DNA of 64,000 nt from an uncultured Clostridia bacterium. Lineage in GTDB: Bacteria; Bacillota; Clostridia; Oscillospirales; Ruminococcaceae. The translations under genes and the position numbers were made by a program. The notes below the pieces were generated by a model. The model saw nothing but the letters and a program-made list of their open reading frames with translations. It ran no database searches and was not told the DNA's origin. Position 1 is the stretch's first letter. Every line of letters begins with the position of its first letter. The stretch spans positions 124,001-188,000 of the forward strand of contig CANQNF010000001.1 of the NCBI GenBank assembly GCA_947625125.1, read 5' to 3'. Shown here in pieces: positions 36,077-43,996 of this stretch.

Positions 36077-36106
36077 AAAAAGCAGGCCTATCGGTCTGCT
36101 TTTTGC
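36077..36106 (+). terminator. Terminator of grpB copy 1
   Basis: AAAAGCAGGCC pairs with GGTCTGCTTTT around TATC. The same structure is found at copy 2. Confidence 0.85.
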
Positions 36107-36160
36107 TCGCACAACCTCGCGCTTTCACTTCCCCAACCCCTACCTTTTTCCCTCACCCCC

Positions 36161-36285
36161 GCGGGCGGTCGCCTACTGCTTGCGCGAAGCCCCGTCGGCC
36201 TCACGGCCGACGCCCCCGGCTTCGCCGGGGGCCGCCCTCGCTCCGCTCGGGCCGGGGCTTCGCCCCGCAGTATCCTCCCGCCCGC
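36161..36285. repeat. GC-rich cloverleaf-type repeat, copy F
   Basis: The outer arms GCGGGCGG...TACTGC and GCAGTA...CCCGCCCGC pair. The core stem GCGAAGCCCCG/CGGGGCTTCGC encloses GTCGGCCTCACGGCCGAC, GCCCCCGGCTTCGCCGGGGGC (shortened) and a CCTCGCTCCGCTCGGG hairpin. Confidence 0.75.
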
Positions 36286-36288
36286 TTT

Positions 36289-37308
36289 TTAATCCCCATC
36301 TGCCTCAACTATCTCCACCCCGTCGAAATAGTGCTCAAGTATCTCCCGATAGCTCTTGCCCTGAGACGCCATTACCGCGGCTCCTCTCTGACTCATCCCG
36401 CAGAGGCTCCCCGAGCCGGAGACGGTGAAAGTAAACCGGTCGGTCGCTTTGCTGTACCGAAACGTGAACCTTGCCGACGGCAGATTCAGAAGCCTTGAGA
36501 CTTCGCTCCCCGAAACGATGAACCTCGAATCAAGATAGACCTCTTTGACATATCCGTTGGCGGCTGCGTCCTTTATTTTTATCCATCCGTCCGGGTCGCC
36601 CAAGAGAATGTACCCGTCGGGGGAAGTCGTGAGCCTCGCAAAGACCTCCTCCGAGGTGTACGCGACGGTTGTGTAGAACTCGTCCGGTTCATATGTCGCA
36701 GCCTCTTTCAGATATGGCACGTCCACACCCAGGACGGTTTTTGCGCTCTCGGTAGACGAGCCTGCCGAGCGGCAGTACGCCACGGCTATCGGCTCGCCCG
36801 CGTATGCGCAGTAAACGCCCTCGACTTCCTTTGCGATTTTTCTGTATGCGGACAGGTCCAAAGTTTCTTCATCCCCAAGGAGCATGGTCGGGTATTTCGA
36901 GCGGTCGGTGCTCACCAAACACCCGTAAAGCTCCGGGGTAGGGGACTCGGCCTCGTCCGCCATCCGCCTTAAAATATATGTATACATAAGAACCGCCTGC
37001 GCCTTAAGAAGCTCCGGGTCGCAGTCGGGCGACAGCTGAGCCGCAAGTGCAGAGGCAACGTATTCTTCGGCCGTGAGAACGATCTCTCTGCGTGTAGCTT
37101 CGTCGTAAACTCTTACTTCGGTAATCGGTTTGGTTTCGGCATTTTTTTCATCATTTTCATCATCTTCTGCGCCGCTTTTTTGCACGGTAATTTCGGCTGC
37201 GGCCGGGACCGTTTCCTGTGATGAAACGGCGCCGATCATCCACGGCACCGCCGGAAAAATCAGAAGCGCGAGGGTTATGACCGTAAGTCCTTTAAAAAAG
37301 TTTTTCAT
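36289..37308 (-). CDS. spoIID: Stage II sporulation protein D-like
   Basis: A 339-residue membrane-anchored SpoIID-family protein (N-terminal membrane segment about 8-28). The family acts as a lytic transglycosylase in the septal wall during engulfment. The domain is seen as LTAEEYVASALAAQLSP, ELLKAQAVLMYTYILRR, the GYVKEV segment and CGMSQRGAAVMASQGKSY. The usual AAEMP sequence reads AAQLSP, so the position normally holding the catalytic Glu is Gln (Q91). It may be inactive or use another residue. The ATG at 37308 is chosen over 37326 by its GGGGA ribosome site. Confidence 0.85.
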   Translation of the reverse strand: MKNFFKGLTVITLALLIFPAVPWMIGAVSSQETVPAAAEITVQKSGAEDDENDEKNAETKPITEVRVYDEATRREIVLTAEEYVASALAAQLSPDCDPELLKAQAVLMYTYILRRMADEAESPTPELYGCLVSTDRSKYPTMLLGDEETLDLSAYRKIAKEVEGVYCAYAGEPIAVAYCRSAGSSTESAKTVLGVDVPYLKEAATYEPDEFYTTVAYTSEEVFARLTTSPDGYILLGDPDGWIKIKDAAANGYVKEVYLDSRFIVSGSEVSRLLNLPSARFTFRYSKATDRFTFTVSGSGSLCGMSQRGAAVMASQGKSYREILEHYFDGVEIVEADGD

Positions 37309-37406
37309 ATCCTTGTCCCCAATCATATAGAGTCAAGGAAATTATACCTCTCTCACTTTGCACTTTCAGTCGAAATGTGGAAAACGCCCATGCATTGCAT
37401 GAGCGC

Positions 37407-37594
37407 AAAAAAATCCGCTTTGCCGTTGTCTACAGACATAAAACCCGCACGAAGCAGGGTGGGTAAAACGCCCCGGATGTTTCGCGCTCCCTTCGTCCGG
37501 CATGAGCCGGGAGGTCTGCATCCCGCGTCCGGAGGACGAATCCCTTAAATTATGTGTTGGATTTAAAAAACTGTAGACTATCGAACAAAGCAGA
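37407..37594 (-). ncRNA. Candidate 6S-like RNA
   Basis: On the minus strand the ends TCTGCTTTG (37594-37586) and CAAAGCGGA (37422-37414) pair. An inner helix GTCTACAG/CTGTAGAC follows, then a large mostly unpaired bubble, then a terminal stem closed by TTCGTCC/GGACGAA. A T7 run follows the 3' end (37413-37407). Length (about 188 nt), closing stem, central bubble and poly-U end match 6S RNA architecture. The call rests on structure only. It lies between spoIID and a DUF1292 gene, and no ORF fits the gap. Confidence 0.5.
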
Positions 37595-37628
37595 AGCTTT
37601 ATCGTTATTATTTCCGTTTTCGGGGGAG

Positions 37629-37982
37629 TTATTCCTCTCCGTCCTCGCCGTCGTAATCGTCGCCGTCGAATTCCTCGTCATCGCCGTCGCCGCCGTCATA
37701 GAAATTTTCAAGGCGCTTTAAGAATATGCTCCCAATGCGATAATATTCCTCGTCGTCGTCGATGGTGATAAGCCCGGAATCGGGGTCGCTCGGGTCCTCG
37801 ATCTTTAATATGACAAGGTCGGAGCTTTCCTCAAGGCTCTTTGAAGGGTCGTCGACGTAGGGGACAAGCGCAAAATAGAGATTTTCGCCGTCCTCAAGGT
37901 TATCAAGTATCTCAAAGGTCTGGTTCACGCCGTCCTCGTCCTCAAGCGTTAAAAGCTCCGGTTCGAAGTTATCGTCCGCCAT
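37629..37982 (-). CDS. DUF1292 (UPF0473) protein
   Basis: A 117-residue acidic cytoplasmic protein. ELLTLEDEDGVNQTFEILDNLE and YFALVPY match the DUF1292 family, common in Firmicutes and of unknown function. The last 20 residues are nearly all Asp, Glu and Gly. It is divergent from the unusual transcript unit at 38125-38605. Confidence 0.85.
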   Translation of the reverse strand: MADDNFEPELLTLEDEDGVNQTFEILDNLEDGENLYFALVPYVDDPSKSLEESSDLVILKIEDPSDPDSGLITIDDDEEYYRIGSIFLKRLENFYDGGDGDDEEFDGDDYDGEDGEE

Positions 37983-38124
37983 TCAAAAGCCTCCTTTACC
38001 TCATCAAACAGGCCCTTTTCAGACCCGCAACAATTTTAGTATATACTATTTTCACGAATATGTCAAGTATTTAATTGTAAATAAAATGTTAAATAATTTC
38101 TTTTAAATTTTTTTAAAAAAACTA

Positions 38125-38153
38125 TTGACATTTCACAAAAAGTATGTTATATT
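38125..38153 (+). promoter_or_regulatory. Strong promoter of the mini-ORF transcript unit
   Basis: TTGACA and TATATT with a 17-base spacer in an AT-rich stretch. Transcription should begin near 38160. Confidence 0.8.
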
Positions 38154-38159
38154 ATAGAC

Positions 38160-38578
38160 ACAGAAAGAGATAAGACAAACCGAGGCAGACAACCTCACCA
38201 AAAAACAAGTCAGTAATAAATCCTTAGAAAAGGGGACGATTCCAATGAAGAGGCATCGTGAACAGTAACAAAAAACTGCTGAAAGAATGTGATTCTCATG
38301 AAACTCGCAAGATCCTGGATTTAAAACCGAAATAAACCGAAAGAGGTGAGTCCGGCATACAGTTAAGGATTTCTTCAGAAAGATTCATACGACAAAAGAC
38401 TTTAGAATAATCCCACGGAGATGATTCCGATGAATGTTATCAGTGAAAACAAACACAAAATTCTATAAAAGCTTTTGAAAGGCGTGGATCCAATGAACAG
38501 GCGAATGACCGCATAGCGGTTGAATCAAGAATTACAAAAAATTTACATATAAATAAGGAGCAAGAAATTGCTCCTTTT
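38160..38578 (+). other. Transcript unit with five repeated RBS-start-mini-ORF segments
   Basis: There is no normal gene between a consensus promoter and tandem terminators. Five imperfect repeats fit GAAAGRNGTGATTCCNATGAA. Each has a purine tract, GATTCC or a variant, and a start-like codon leading a tiny frame: MKRHREQ (38245-38268), MKLARSWI (38298-38324), MNVISENKHKIL (38430-38468) and MNRRMTA (38493-38516). In the third repeat the start reads ATA (38357, 17 codons), and a GTG at 38346 gives another short frame. Repeats are 53-75 bases apart. The unit may encode micropeptides or be a structured or sponge-like RNA. No known RNA family was recognised. Confidence 0.6.
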
Positions 38579-38605
38579 TATTTTGCCCGAAAGGGGCTTT
38601 TTTAA
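38555..38605 (+). terminator. Tandem terminators of the mini-ORF unit
   Basis: AAGGAGCAA-gaaa-TTGCTCCTT plus T-run (38555-38580) is followed by GCCC-gaaa-GGGGC plus TTTTTT (38585-38603). Confidence 0.85.
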
Positions 38606-38692
38606 TTTGCGGAATATTTTCTTCTAACCCGGGGTCAAGCCGCATATATTATCTCAGCAGAAAAAATTTCTTTTGTTTTTTGTGGAGGTACT

Positions 38693-40225
38693 ATGGATTA
38701 CAAACTTTCAAGGGAAACCTTTACGACCCGCGAGCAGCTTCTGGACATATCCTCCGAGCAGGCCGTGGAGCTCGACTACGTTTTGCCCGATTACTGTCCC
38801 GAGATATTCAAGGTCTTATGCTGCAAGATCATCCCGAGCATATCCGAGAGAAACTTAAGCGGCACTAAGCTCTCCTACGGCTTAAACGTCCTCGTCAGGG
38901 TCAGCTACGTCTCCGAATCGGGGGAAATATCCGCCGTCGAGCAGACTCTTTCCTACGACAAGACCGCGGAGCTTCCGAAAGCGCCTAACGCCCCGGTCGT
39001 GCACATCCTGCCGTTTTGTTCGGCAAAAAGCTGCCGGGTCGTCAACAAGCGAAGAATAGACGTTAGGGGAGTCGTTTCGGTCATGCTCAAGGTCCTCGGC
39101 GACTGCCAGACCCAGGCCGTCAGCGGGGCAATGGGAGGGGGATTGCAGCTCAGAAAAACGCTCATCACCTACCCGTCCCGCCGAATCTGCATAACCAAGC
39201 GGGTCAGCGTGGTCGACGAGGTCGAGATAATCTCCTCGAAGCCTCCCATAGGGGTGGTCCTCGGCACCGAAGCCGGGGTATCGTCCTGCGACAAAAAAGT
39301 ACTTTCGGGCAAGCTTCTGACAAAGGGCGAGGCCGAGGTCACTGTCCTGTACGTTCCAGAGGGCGGGGGAGACCCCGAAAAAATAAGCTTCGAGCTTCCA
39401 TTTTCCCAGGTATCGGACGTCGAGGGCCTTGACGAGCGCTGTGAAATTTTCGCAGACGCTTCTGTGGCATGCTGTGAGATAAGACCGCTTCCCAAGAGCG
39501 AGCCCGCCAAGCTTGAGTGCGAGCTTAAAATCGACATCAGCTGCCTTGCATTAAAATTTGAGAGCGCGAGGCTTGCCGACGACGTTTTTTCCACCGAATT
39601 CGAGGCCTCGGCAGACAGGACCGAATGCCGGGTAGAGTGCGCGCCGTCGCCCGTAAACGAATCGCATCGTGTAAAATCCGTCCTGACATACAGCGAGGGC
39701 GAGATAAAAACCGTGCTCTCGGCCTCCTGCGAGCCGGTGGGGCCGCTTGAGATAATCAAGAAACAGAACGGCGAGAGCGCCGTCTCTGGCAGGGTATGCA
39801 TAACGGTGTACGCCAAAAACGAGAGCGGAAAGCCGGTCTGCCTTGAGAGCGAGGTCAGGTATGAGCATACGCTTCCCGACCTGGTCGGCGACTGCGCAGG
39901 CTCCGACTTAAGGGCGGTTTCCGGCACGGCCGCATATAATCTTTCCGGCTCTAACGCGATAGAAGTTACCGCCGATATAAAGCTTCGGGGATATATCTGC
40001 GAAGCGAAGCCAAAAAGCTTTATAAGCGACGTGAGACTTGACGAGTCAAAGCCCGTAGGAAGGGACAGGGAGTGCTCGCTTAAGCTTTACTATTCCGAGC
40101 CGGGGGAGAGCGCCTGGGACATCGCCAAAAGAACAAAGGCGAGTTTGCAGGGGATTCTTGACGAGAACGAAATAGACGGCGAGGGCCCGGACTGCGGCAG
40201 GATGCTGCTCATACCCATCGACTGA
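38693..40225 (+). CDS. sipL: SipL-like spore coat morphogenesis protein (DUF3794 repeats plus LysM)
   Basis: A 510-residue protein with repeated SPOCS/DUF3794 regions (for example YVLPDYCPEIFKVLCCKIIP and the DVRGVVSVMLKVL segment) and a C-terminal LysM-type domain (SEPGESAWDIAKRTKASLQG). In Clostridia this domain pair is typical of SipL, the partner that brings SpoIVA to the forespore. spoIVA lies 19 bases downstream, which strongly supports the assignment. The ATG at 38693 follows GGAGG. Expression in the mother cell during sporulation is expected from the family. Confidence 0.88.
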   Translation: MDYKLSRETFTTREQLLDISSEQAVELDYVLPDYCPEIFKVLCCKIIPSISERNLSGTKLSYGLNVLVRVSYVSESGEISAVEQTLSYDKTAELPKAPNAPVVHILPFCSAKSCRVVNKRRIDVRGVVSVMLKVLGDCQTQAVSGAMGGGLQLRKTLITYPSRRICITKRVSVVDEVEIISSKPPIGVVLGTEAGVSSCDKKVLSGKLLTKGEAEVTVLYVPEGGGDPEKISFELPFSQVSDVEGLDERCEIFADASVACCEIRPLPKSEPAKLECELKIDISCLALKFESARLADDVFSTEFEASADRTECRVECAPSPVNESHRVKSVLTYSEGEIKTVLSASCEPVGPLEIIKKQNGESAVSGRVCITVYAKNESGKPVCLESEVRYEHTLPDLVGDCAGSDLRAVSGTAAYNLSGSNAIEVTADIKLRGYICEAKPKSFISDVRLDESKPVGRDRECSLKLYYSEPGESAWDIAKRTKASLQGILDENEIDGEGPDCGRMLLIPID

Positions 40226-40244
40226 CATCTTAGGAGGAAAAGAA

Positions 40245-41720
40245 ATGAACGCAAACGTATACAAGAGCATTGCCGAGCGCACGGGCGGAGATATCTATAT
40301 CGGCGTGGTGGGCCCCGTCAGAAGCGGAAAATCCACGTTTATCCGCAGGTTCATGGAGGAGCTGGTCATACCGAACATCTCCGAGCAGTACATGAGAGAG
40401 CGGGCCGTAGACGAACTGCCGCAGGCCTCCGCGGGCAGGACCATAATGACGACCGAACCGAAATTTATCCCCGAGGAGGCGGTAAATATCACGCTCGACG
40501 GCGCGGCTTCGGTAAATATCAGGCTGATAGACTGCGTGGGCTACATAATCCCGTCCGCCTCGGGATATATCGAAAACGACGCCCCAAGAATGGTGAGAAC
40601 GCCGTGGTTCGACGAAGAGGTTCCGTTTAACATGGCCGCCGAGATAGGCACTCAAAAGGTCATTACCGACCACTCCACGGTCGGCATAGTAGTGACGACC
40701 GACGGCAGCGTTTCGGGTCTTGACAGGGATGAATACGAGGAATGCGAGCAGCGCGTGATAGGGGAGCTCAAAGAACTCGGAAAGCCCTTTGTAGTGCTGA
40801 TGAACACCGTCGACGAAGCCTCAGAGAGAACGGAAGCGCTCTGCGAATCGATGAGGGAAAAATACGGCGTGGAGGTCCTGCCGGTGAACTGTCTGACGAT
40901 GACATCCGACGACATACAGTCGATTTTAACGTCGCTTCTCTACGCTTTCCCGGTAAAGGAGATCGGTATAGCCATGCCGAGATGGGTAAACGTCCTGCCC
41001 AAAGGCCACTGGTTAAAGGATGAGATTTTCGGAAGCATCCGCCGCTCTGCCGAGAATGTAAAATATCTCAGGGACATCAGGGAGCTTTGCGGCGATATAA
41101 CAGGCTGCGAGCACGTTTTAAGCTCCTGCGTCTCCGAAATTAACCTCGGAACGGGCGCATGCCGCATAAAGGTCGAACTCGACGGCAGTCTGTTCTTTAA
41201 GGTCCTGAGCGAAGAATCGGGGCTTGACATCTCGGGCGACGACGAGCTTATGCCGACGATTTTGGAGCTTGTGAGATTCAAGCGCAGGTTTGAAAAGTTT
41301 TCGGGAGCTTTGGAGCAGGTCGAGAAGATAGGCTACGGGATAGTCATGCCCGAAGAGGGCGAACTGGTTCTTGACGAGCCGGAGATCATACGTCAGGGCG
41401 GAAAATACGGCGTGCGGCTAAAGGCCAACGCCCCGTCCATCCACCTTATACGCGCAGATATTTCGGCCGAGGTCGAGCCGATAGTCGGTTCAGAGAAGCA
41501 GAGCGAGGAACTGATAAACTACCTCATGAACGACTTCGACCGCGACCCCGAGAAGATATGGGACACGAATATTTTCGGCAAGAGCCTGTCGGAGCTTGTC
41601 AGCGAGGGCCTGCAATCCAAGCTTTCGAGGCTCCCCGAGGACGCCCGCTCGAAGCTCCGCGAAGCCGTGGAGCGGATAATCAACGAGGGCTGCTCCGGCC
41701 TCATCTGTCTGCTGATTTGA
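40245..41720 (+). CDS. spoIVA: Stage IV sporulation protein A (coat morphogenetic ATPase)
   Basis: A 491-residue ATPase that polymerises on the forespore and forms the base of the spore coat. The Walker A motif GPVRSGKSTFIRRFM is at about residues 24-38, the LIDCVGY segment follows at about 88, and the remaining length is standard. AGGAGG precedes the ATG. It sits with sipL in what looks like a two-gene operon. Confidence 0.96.
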   Translation: MNANVYKSIAERTGGDIYIGVVGPVRSGKSTFIRRFMEELVIPNISEQYMRERAVDELPQASAGRTIMTTEPKFIPEEAVNITLDGAASVNIRLIDCVGYIIPSASGYIENDAPRMVRTPWFDEEVPFNMAAEIGTQKVITDHSTVGIVVTTDGSVSGLDRDEYEECEQRVIGELKELGKPFVVLMNTVDEASERTEALCESMREKYGVEVLPVNCLTMTSDDIQSILTSLLYAFPVKEIGIAMPRWVNVLPKGHWLKDEIFGSIRRSAENVKYLRDIRELCGDITGCEHVLSSCVSEINLGTGACRIKVELDGSLFFKVLSEESGLDISGDDELMPTILELVRFKRRFEKFSGALEQVEKIGYGIVMPEEGELVLDEPEIIRQGGKYGVRLKANAPSIHLIRADISAEVEPIVGSEKQSEELINYLMNDFDRDPEKIWDTNIFGKSLSELVSEGLQSKLSRLPEDARSKLREAVERIINEGCSGLICLLI

Positions 41721-41729
41721 CAGCGCCCG

Positions 41730-41858
41730 CTCGCCGGGCTTCTGCTGCCCCGGCGAAGCCCGCCCCCGGCCTTGCGGCCGGGGGCCGTCGGCAGTTCCTG
41801 CCGACGGGGGGACCTGCGAAGCAGGTCCCGCGGGCTTCGCCCGCAGCATAGCCCGGCT
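41730..41858. repeat. GC-rich cloverleaf-type repeat, copy G
   Basis: The outer arms GCCGGGCT..TGCTGC and GCAGCATAGCCCGGC pair. The core stem GGCGAAGCCCG/CGGGCTTCGCC encloses CCCCCGGCC/GGCCGGGGG, CCGTCGGCAG/CTGCCGACGG and GGGACCTGC/GCAGGTCCC hairpins. Confidence 0.75.
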
Positions 41859-41986
41859 TTTTGCTGCAAAAATTTTATACCCATAAAAAAGCAGCCCTCA
41901 GGCAGCCCCGCATATAACAACAATACAAAAATTTTATTGCGGCGGTCTGCCAAAAGGGTGCAAAACTAATTTCATTAGTTTACACA

Positions 41987-42020
41987 AAGCCATATCCGAG
42001 CAATCGGGTATGGCTTTCTT
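41987..42020. terminator. Hairpin between convergent spoIVA and MATE genes
   Basis: AAGCCATATCCGA pairs with TCGGGTATGGCTT, followed by TCTT on the plus strand. It may serve either gene. Confidence 0.6.
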
Positions 42021-42093
42021 ATCATATTTAACAAATCGCATTTTTCGAACGATTGCCTATACGGGACTTCACCGGAAAAATCCCGGAGAATTT

Positions 42094-43539
42094 TTACGCC
42101 TCCGCAACTGCTTTCTCATCCTCTTCGGAAATCTCGCCCCCGCTCTTTTTGCGGGCGATCTTATAGAACACGATAAAGCATCCGAGATGCACCAAAAACG
42201 CCATCGCCCAGCTTATCGGGTAGGAGATGTAAAGAATCGTAAGGCAGTCCTTGGGGTCGGCTCCGGTCGCCTTATATGCGGCAAAATATGTGAATATCCA
42301 GAGTATCCTGAAGCCGCAGACGCAGAGTATAGAGTCTATCGTAGGGATGAGCGAGCGGCCTATGCCCCTTAAAAGTCCCACCATGACGTCCATCATTCCG
42401 CAGGTAAAATATGTAAGGCATATCACGTTCATTCTCACGGTGCCGTAGAATATTTCCTCCGGCTTGCTGGTGTAGATGCCGAGAAGCTGAGTCGAGAATA
42501 TCTTTGCGATAACGCCGAGCCCGAAGCCCACGCAGAAAACTATCGCCACGCACTCAAACGCCACGGCTTTTATCCTCTTGAATTTCTTTGCGCCGTAGTT
42601 CTGACCTGTGAACGTGATGGCGGCCTGATAGACCGAGTTCATAGCATTGTAGATGAAGCCCTCGATGTTAGCGGCAGCGCCGTTTCCGCCGATTATCGTA
42701 GACATTCCGAAGCCGTTAATGGAGCTCTGGATGATGACGTTGGAGATGGAAAAGACCGAGCCCTGGATGCCGGCGGGAAGACCCACGGCAAGAATTTTTC
42801 CGAGCTTTGACCAGTGGATTTTTATTTTTTTGACATATAGCCGCACCGGCCCGTCAGAATGGAGCAGGCAGAGTATGATCAAAACTGCCGAAATGATCTG
42901 GGAAATTATAGTAGCAAGAGCGACGCCTGCCACGTCGAGACCCAAAACGATGACGAAAATAAGGTTTAAAACGACGTTCACAACGCCCGAGAACATCAGG
43001 TAATAGAGCGGGCGTTTAGTGTCGCCGACGGCTCTTAAAATGGCCGCTCCGAAGTTATAGAGCATGTTTGCGGGCGAGCCGAGGAAGAAAATTTTTACAT
43101 ATATCGTCGACAGGCCGATGACGTCCTCCGGCGAGTCCATCAGCTCAAGCATGCCCCTTGAGGCGAAGAAGCCGAAAATACCGACGACTATGCCGCTTAT
43201 AAGGGCGATGGCTATAGAGGTGTGGACGGCGTCGCTCACGTCTTTGCGACGGTTAGCGCCGAAGCTCTGGGCCACGAGTACCGACGAGCCTATCGAAAGT
43301 CCCATAAAGACGTTGACGATAAGGTTTATGAGGGCTCCCGTCGAGGAGACCGCGGCAAGAGCCGTGTCGCTTCCGAATTTGCCGACGACGATTATATCGG
43401 CGGCGTTGTAGAGAAGCTGGAGAGTGCCGGTGAGAATGAGGGGCAAGGTGTATTTTACGATGTTCATGAAAATCGGACCCTGGGTCATATCCATGGTAGC
43501 CGACGACCTTCTTGGCCTTTGAAGTTTCAAAGCAAACAT
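42094..43539 (-). CDS. MATE family efflux transporter
   Basis: A 481-residue protein with twelve likely membrane segments. TLQLLYNAADIIVVGKFG, FFLGSPANMLYNFGAAILRAVGDT and the central QGSVFSISNVIIQSSIN segment are typical of Na+- or H+-driven multidrug (MATE) exporters. The ATG at 43539 is very close to AAAGG; the internal ATG at 43494 (MDMTQGPIF) matches the usual family N-terminus and may be the true start. The leader contains a long inverted repeat. Substrate unknown. Confidence 0.88.
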   Translation of the reverse strand: MFALKLQRPRRSSATMDMTQGPIFMNIVKYTLPLILTGTLQLLYNAADIIVVGKFGSDTALAAVSSTGALINLIVNVFMGLSIGSSVLVAQSFGANRRKDVSDAVHTSIAIALISGIVVGIFGFFASRGMLELMDSPEDVIGLSTIYVKIFFLGSPANMLYNFGAAILRAVGDTKRPLYYLMFSGVVNVVLNLIFVIVLGLDVAGVALATIISQIISAVLIILCLLHSDGPVRLYVKKIKIHWSKLGKILAVGLPAGIQGSVFSISNVIIQSSINGFGMSTIIGGNGAAANIEGFIYNAMNSVYQAAITFTGQNYGAKKFKRIKAVAFECVAIVFCVGFGLGVIAKIFSTQLLGIYTSKPEEIFYGTVRMNVICLTYFTCGMMDVMVGLLRGIGRSLIPTIDSILCVCGFRILWIFTYFAAYKATGADPKDCLTILYISYPISWAMAFLVHLGCFIVFYKIARKKSGGEISEEDEKAVAEA

Positions 43540-43594
43540 CCTTTCTGAAAATTTAGGGAAGAGTGACGGTTAAAATGTTTTTAGGATAAATTTC

Positions 43595-43637
43595 AAAGCT
43601 ATTGTACTCCTTTAAAATATATTTTGCAATAGCTTTT
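43595..43637 (-). promoter_or_regulatory. Inverted repeat in the MATE gene leader
   Basis: AAAGCTATTG and CAATAGCTTT are separated by 22 bases. The minus-strand loop carries AAAGGAG followed 11 bases later by TTG and an 8-codon frame, so an operator or a leader-peptide attenuator is possible. Confidence 0.4.
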
Positions 43638-43867
43638 TTGACATTCTAACTATAAGTCAAACATCCCCGCTTTTTCCCGCATTTTTTAGTCGTTTTTGCA
43701 AAAAGGGGGGAGGAAAATGGGACATAAGTCGCACGGCTGTGTTTCTCTTATATAGTATACATATCACTATATGCTCTATATGCTCCAGGCGACCGTCGTC
43801 TGAACCATAGCGGAACGCTCTCTTGAAAAATCGGTGTAAAAATCCCTTATATAAACGCTCCGCCCCC

Positions 43868-43935
43868 TGTAACCCCTCTGTAACTTGTGATTGAAACTGT
43901 AATCAAAATGTAACCAATTGTAACCTCTCTGTTCT
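43868..43935 (+). promoter_or_regulatory. Phased TGTAAC direct repeats, likely OmpR/PhoB-type operator
   Basis: TGTAAC or close variants begin at 43868, 43879, 43898, 43909, 43919 and 43930. Spacing is 11, 19, 11, 10 and 11 bases, and the last repeat abuts the -35 hexamer. Direct repeats with 11-base phasing are the usual target of OmpR/PhoB-family response regulators, including PhoP/PhoB boxes. Confidence 0.6.
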
Positions 43936-43962
43936 TGAATTTTGCGGGAGGGATGGTATAAT
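43935..43962 (+). promoter_or_regulatory. Promoter of the NlpC/P60-like lipoprotein gene
   Basis: TTGAAT and TATAAT spaced by 16 bases, directly after the phased TGTAAC repeats. Confidence 0.7.
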
Positions 43963-43996
43963 AAAATCACAGAATCAATAAAAGGGAGGTACGGCG

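Larger units (their letters stand above)
35505..36107 (+). repeat. Duplicated grpB segment, copy 1 (inverted partner at 44731-45330)
   Basis: About 600 bases covering the start region, the whole gene and its terminator are nearly identical, in opposite orientation, to 44731-45330. Similarity begins at GTACG just before the gene and stops inside the terminator. Confidence 0.85.

Noticed and set aside
37428-37578. SRP (4.5S) RNA or tmRNA in the spoIID upstream gap
   Set aside because: No GGAAG/GCAGCC SRP loop and no tag-peptide frame; the fold fits a 6S layout better.
38338-38360. RNase P RNA core (GAGG-GAGTCC resemblance)
   Set aside because: Only a short match to the CR-I region; no CR-V counterpart and the same block belongs to a five-copy repeat.
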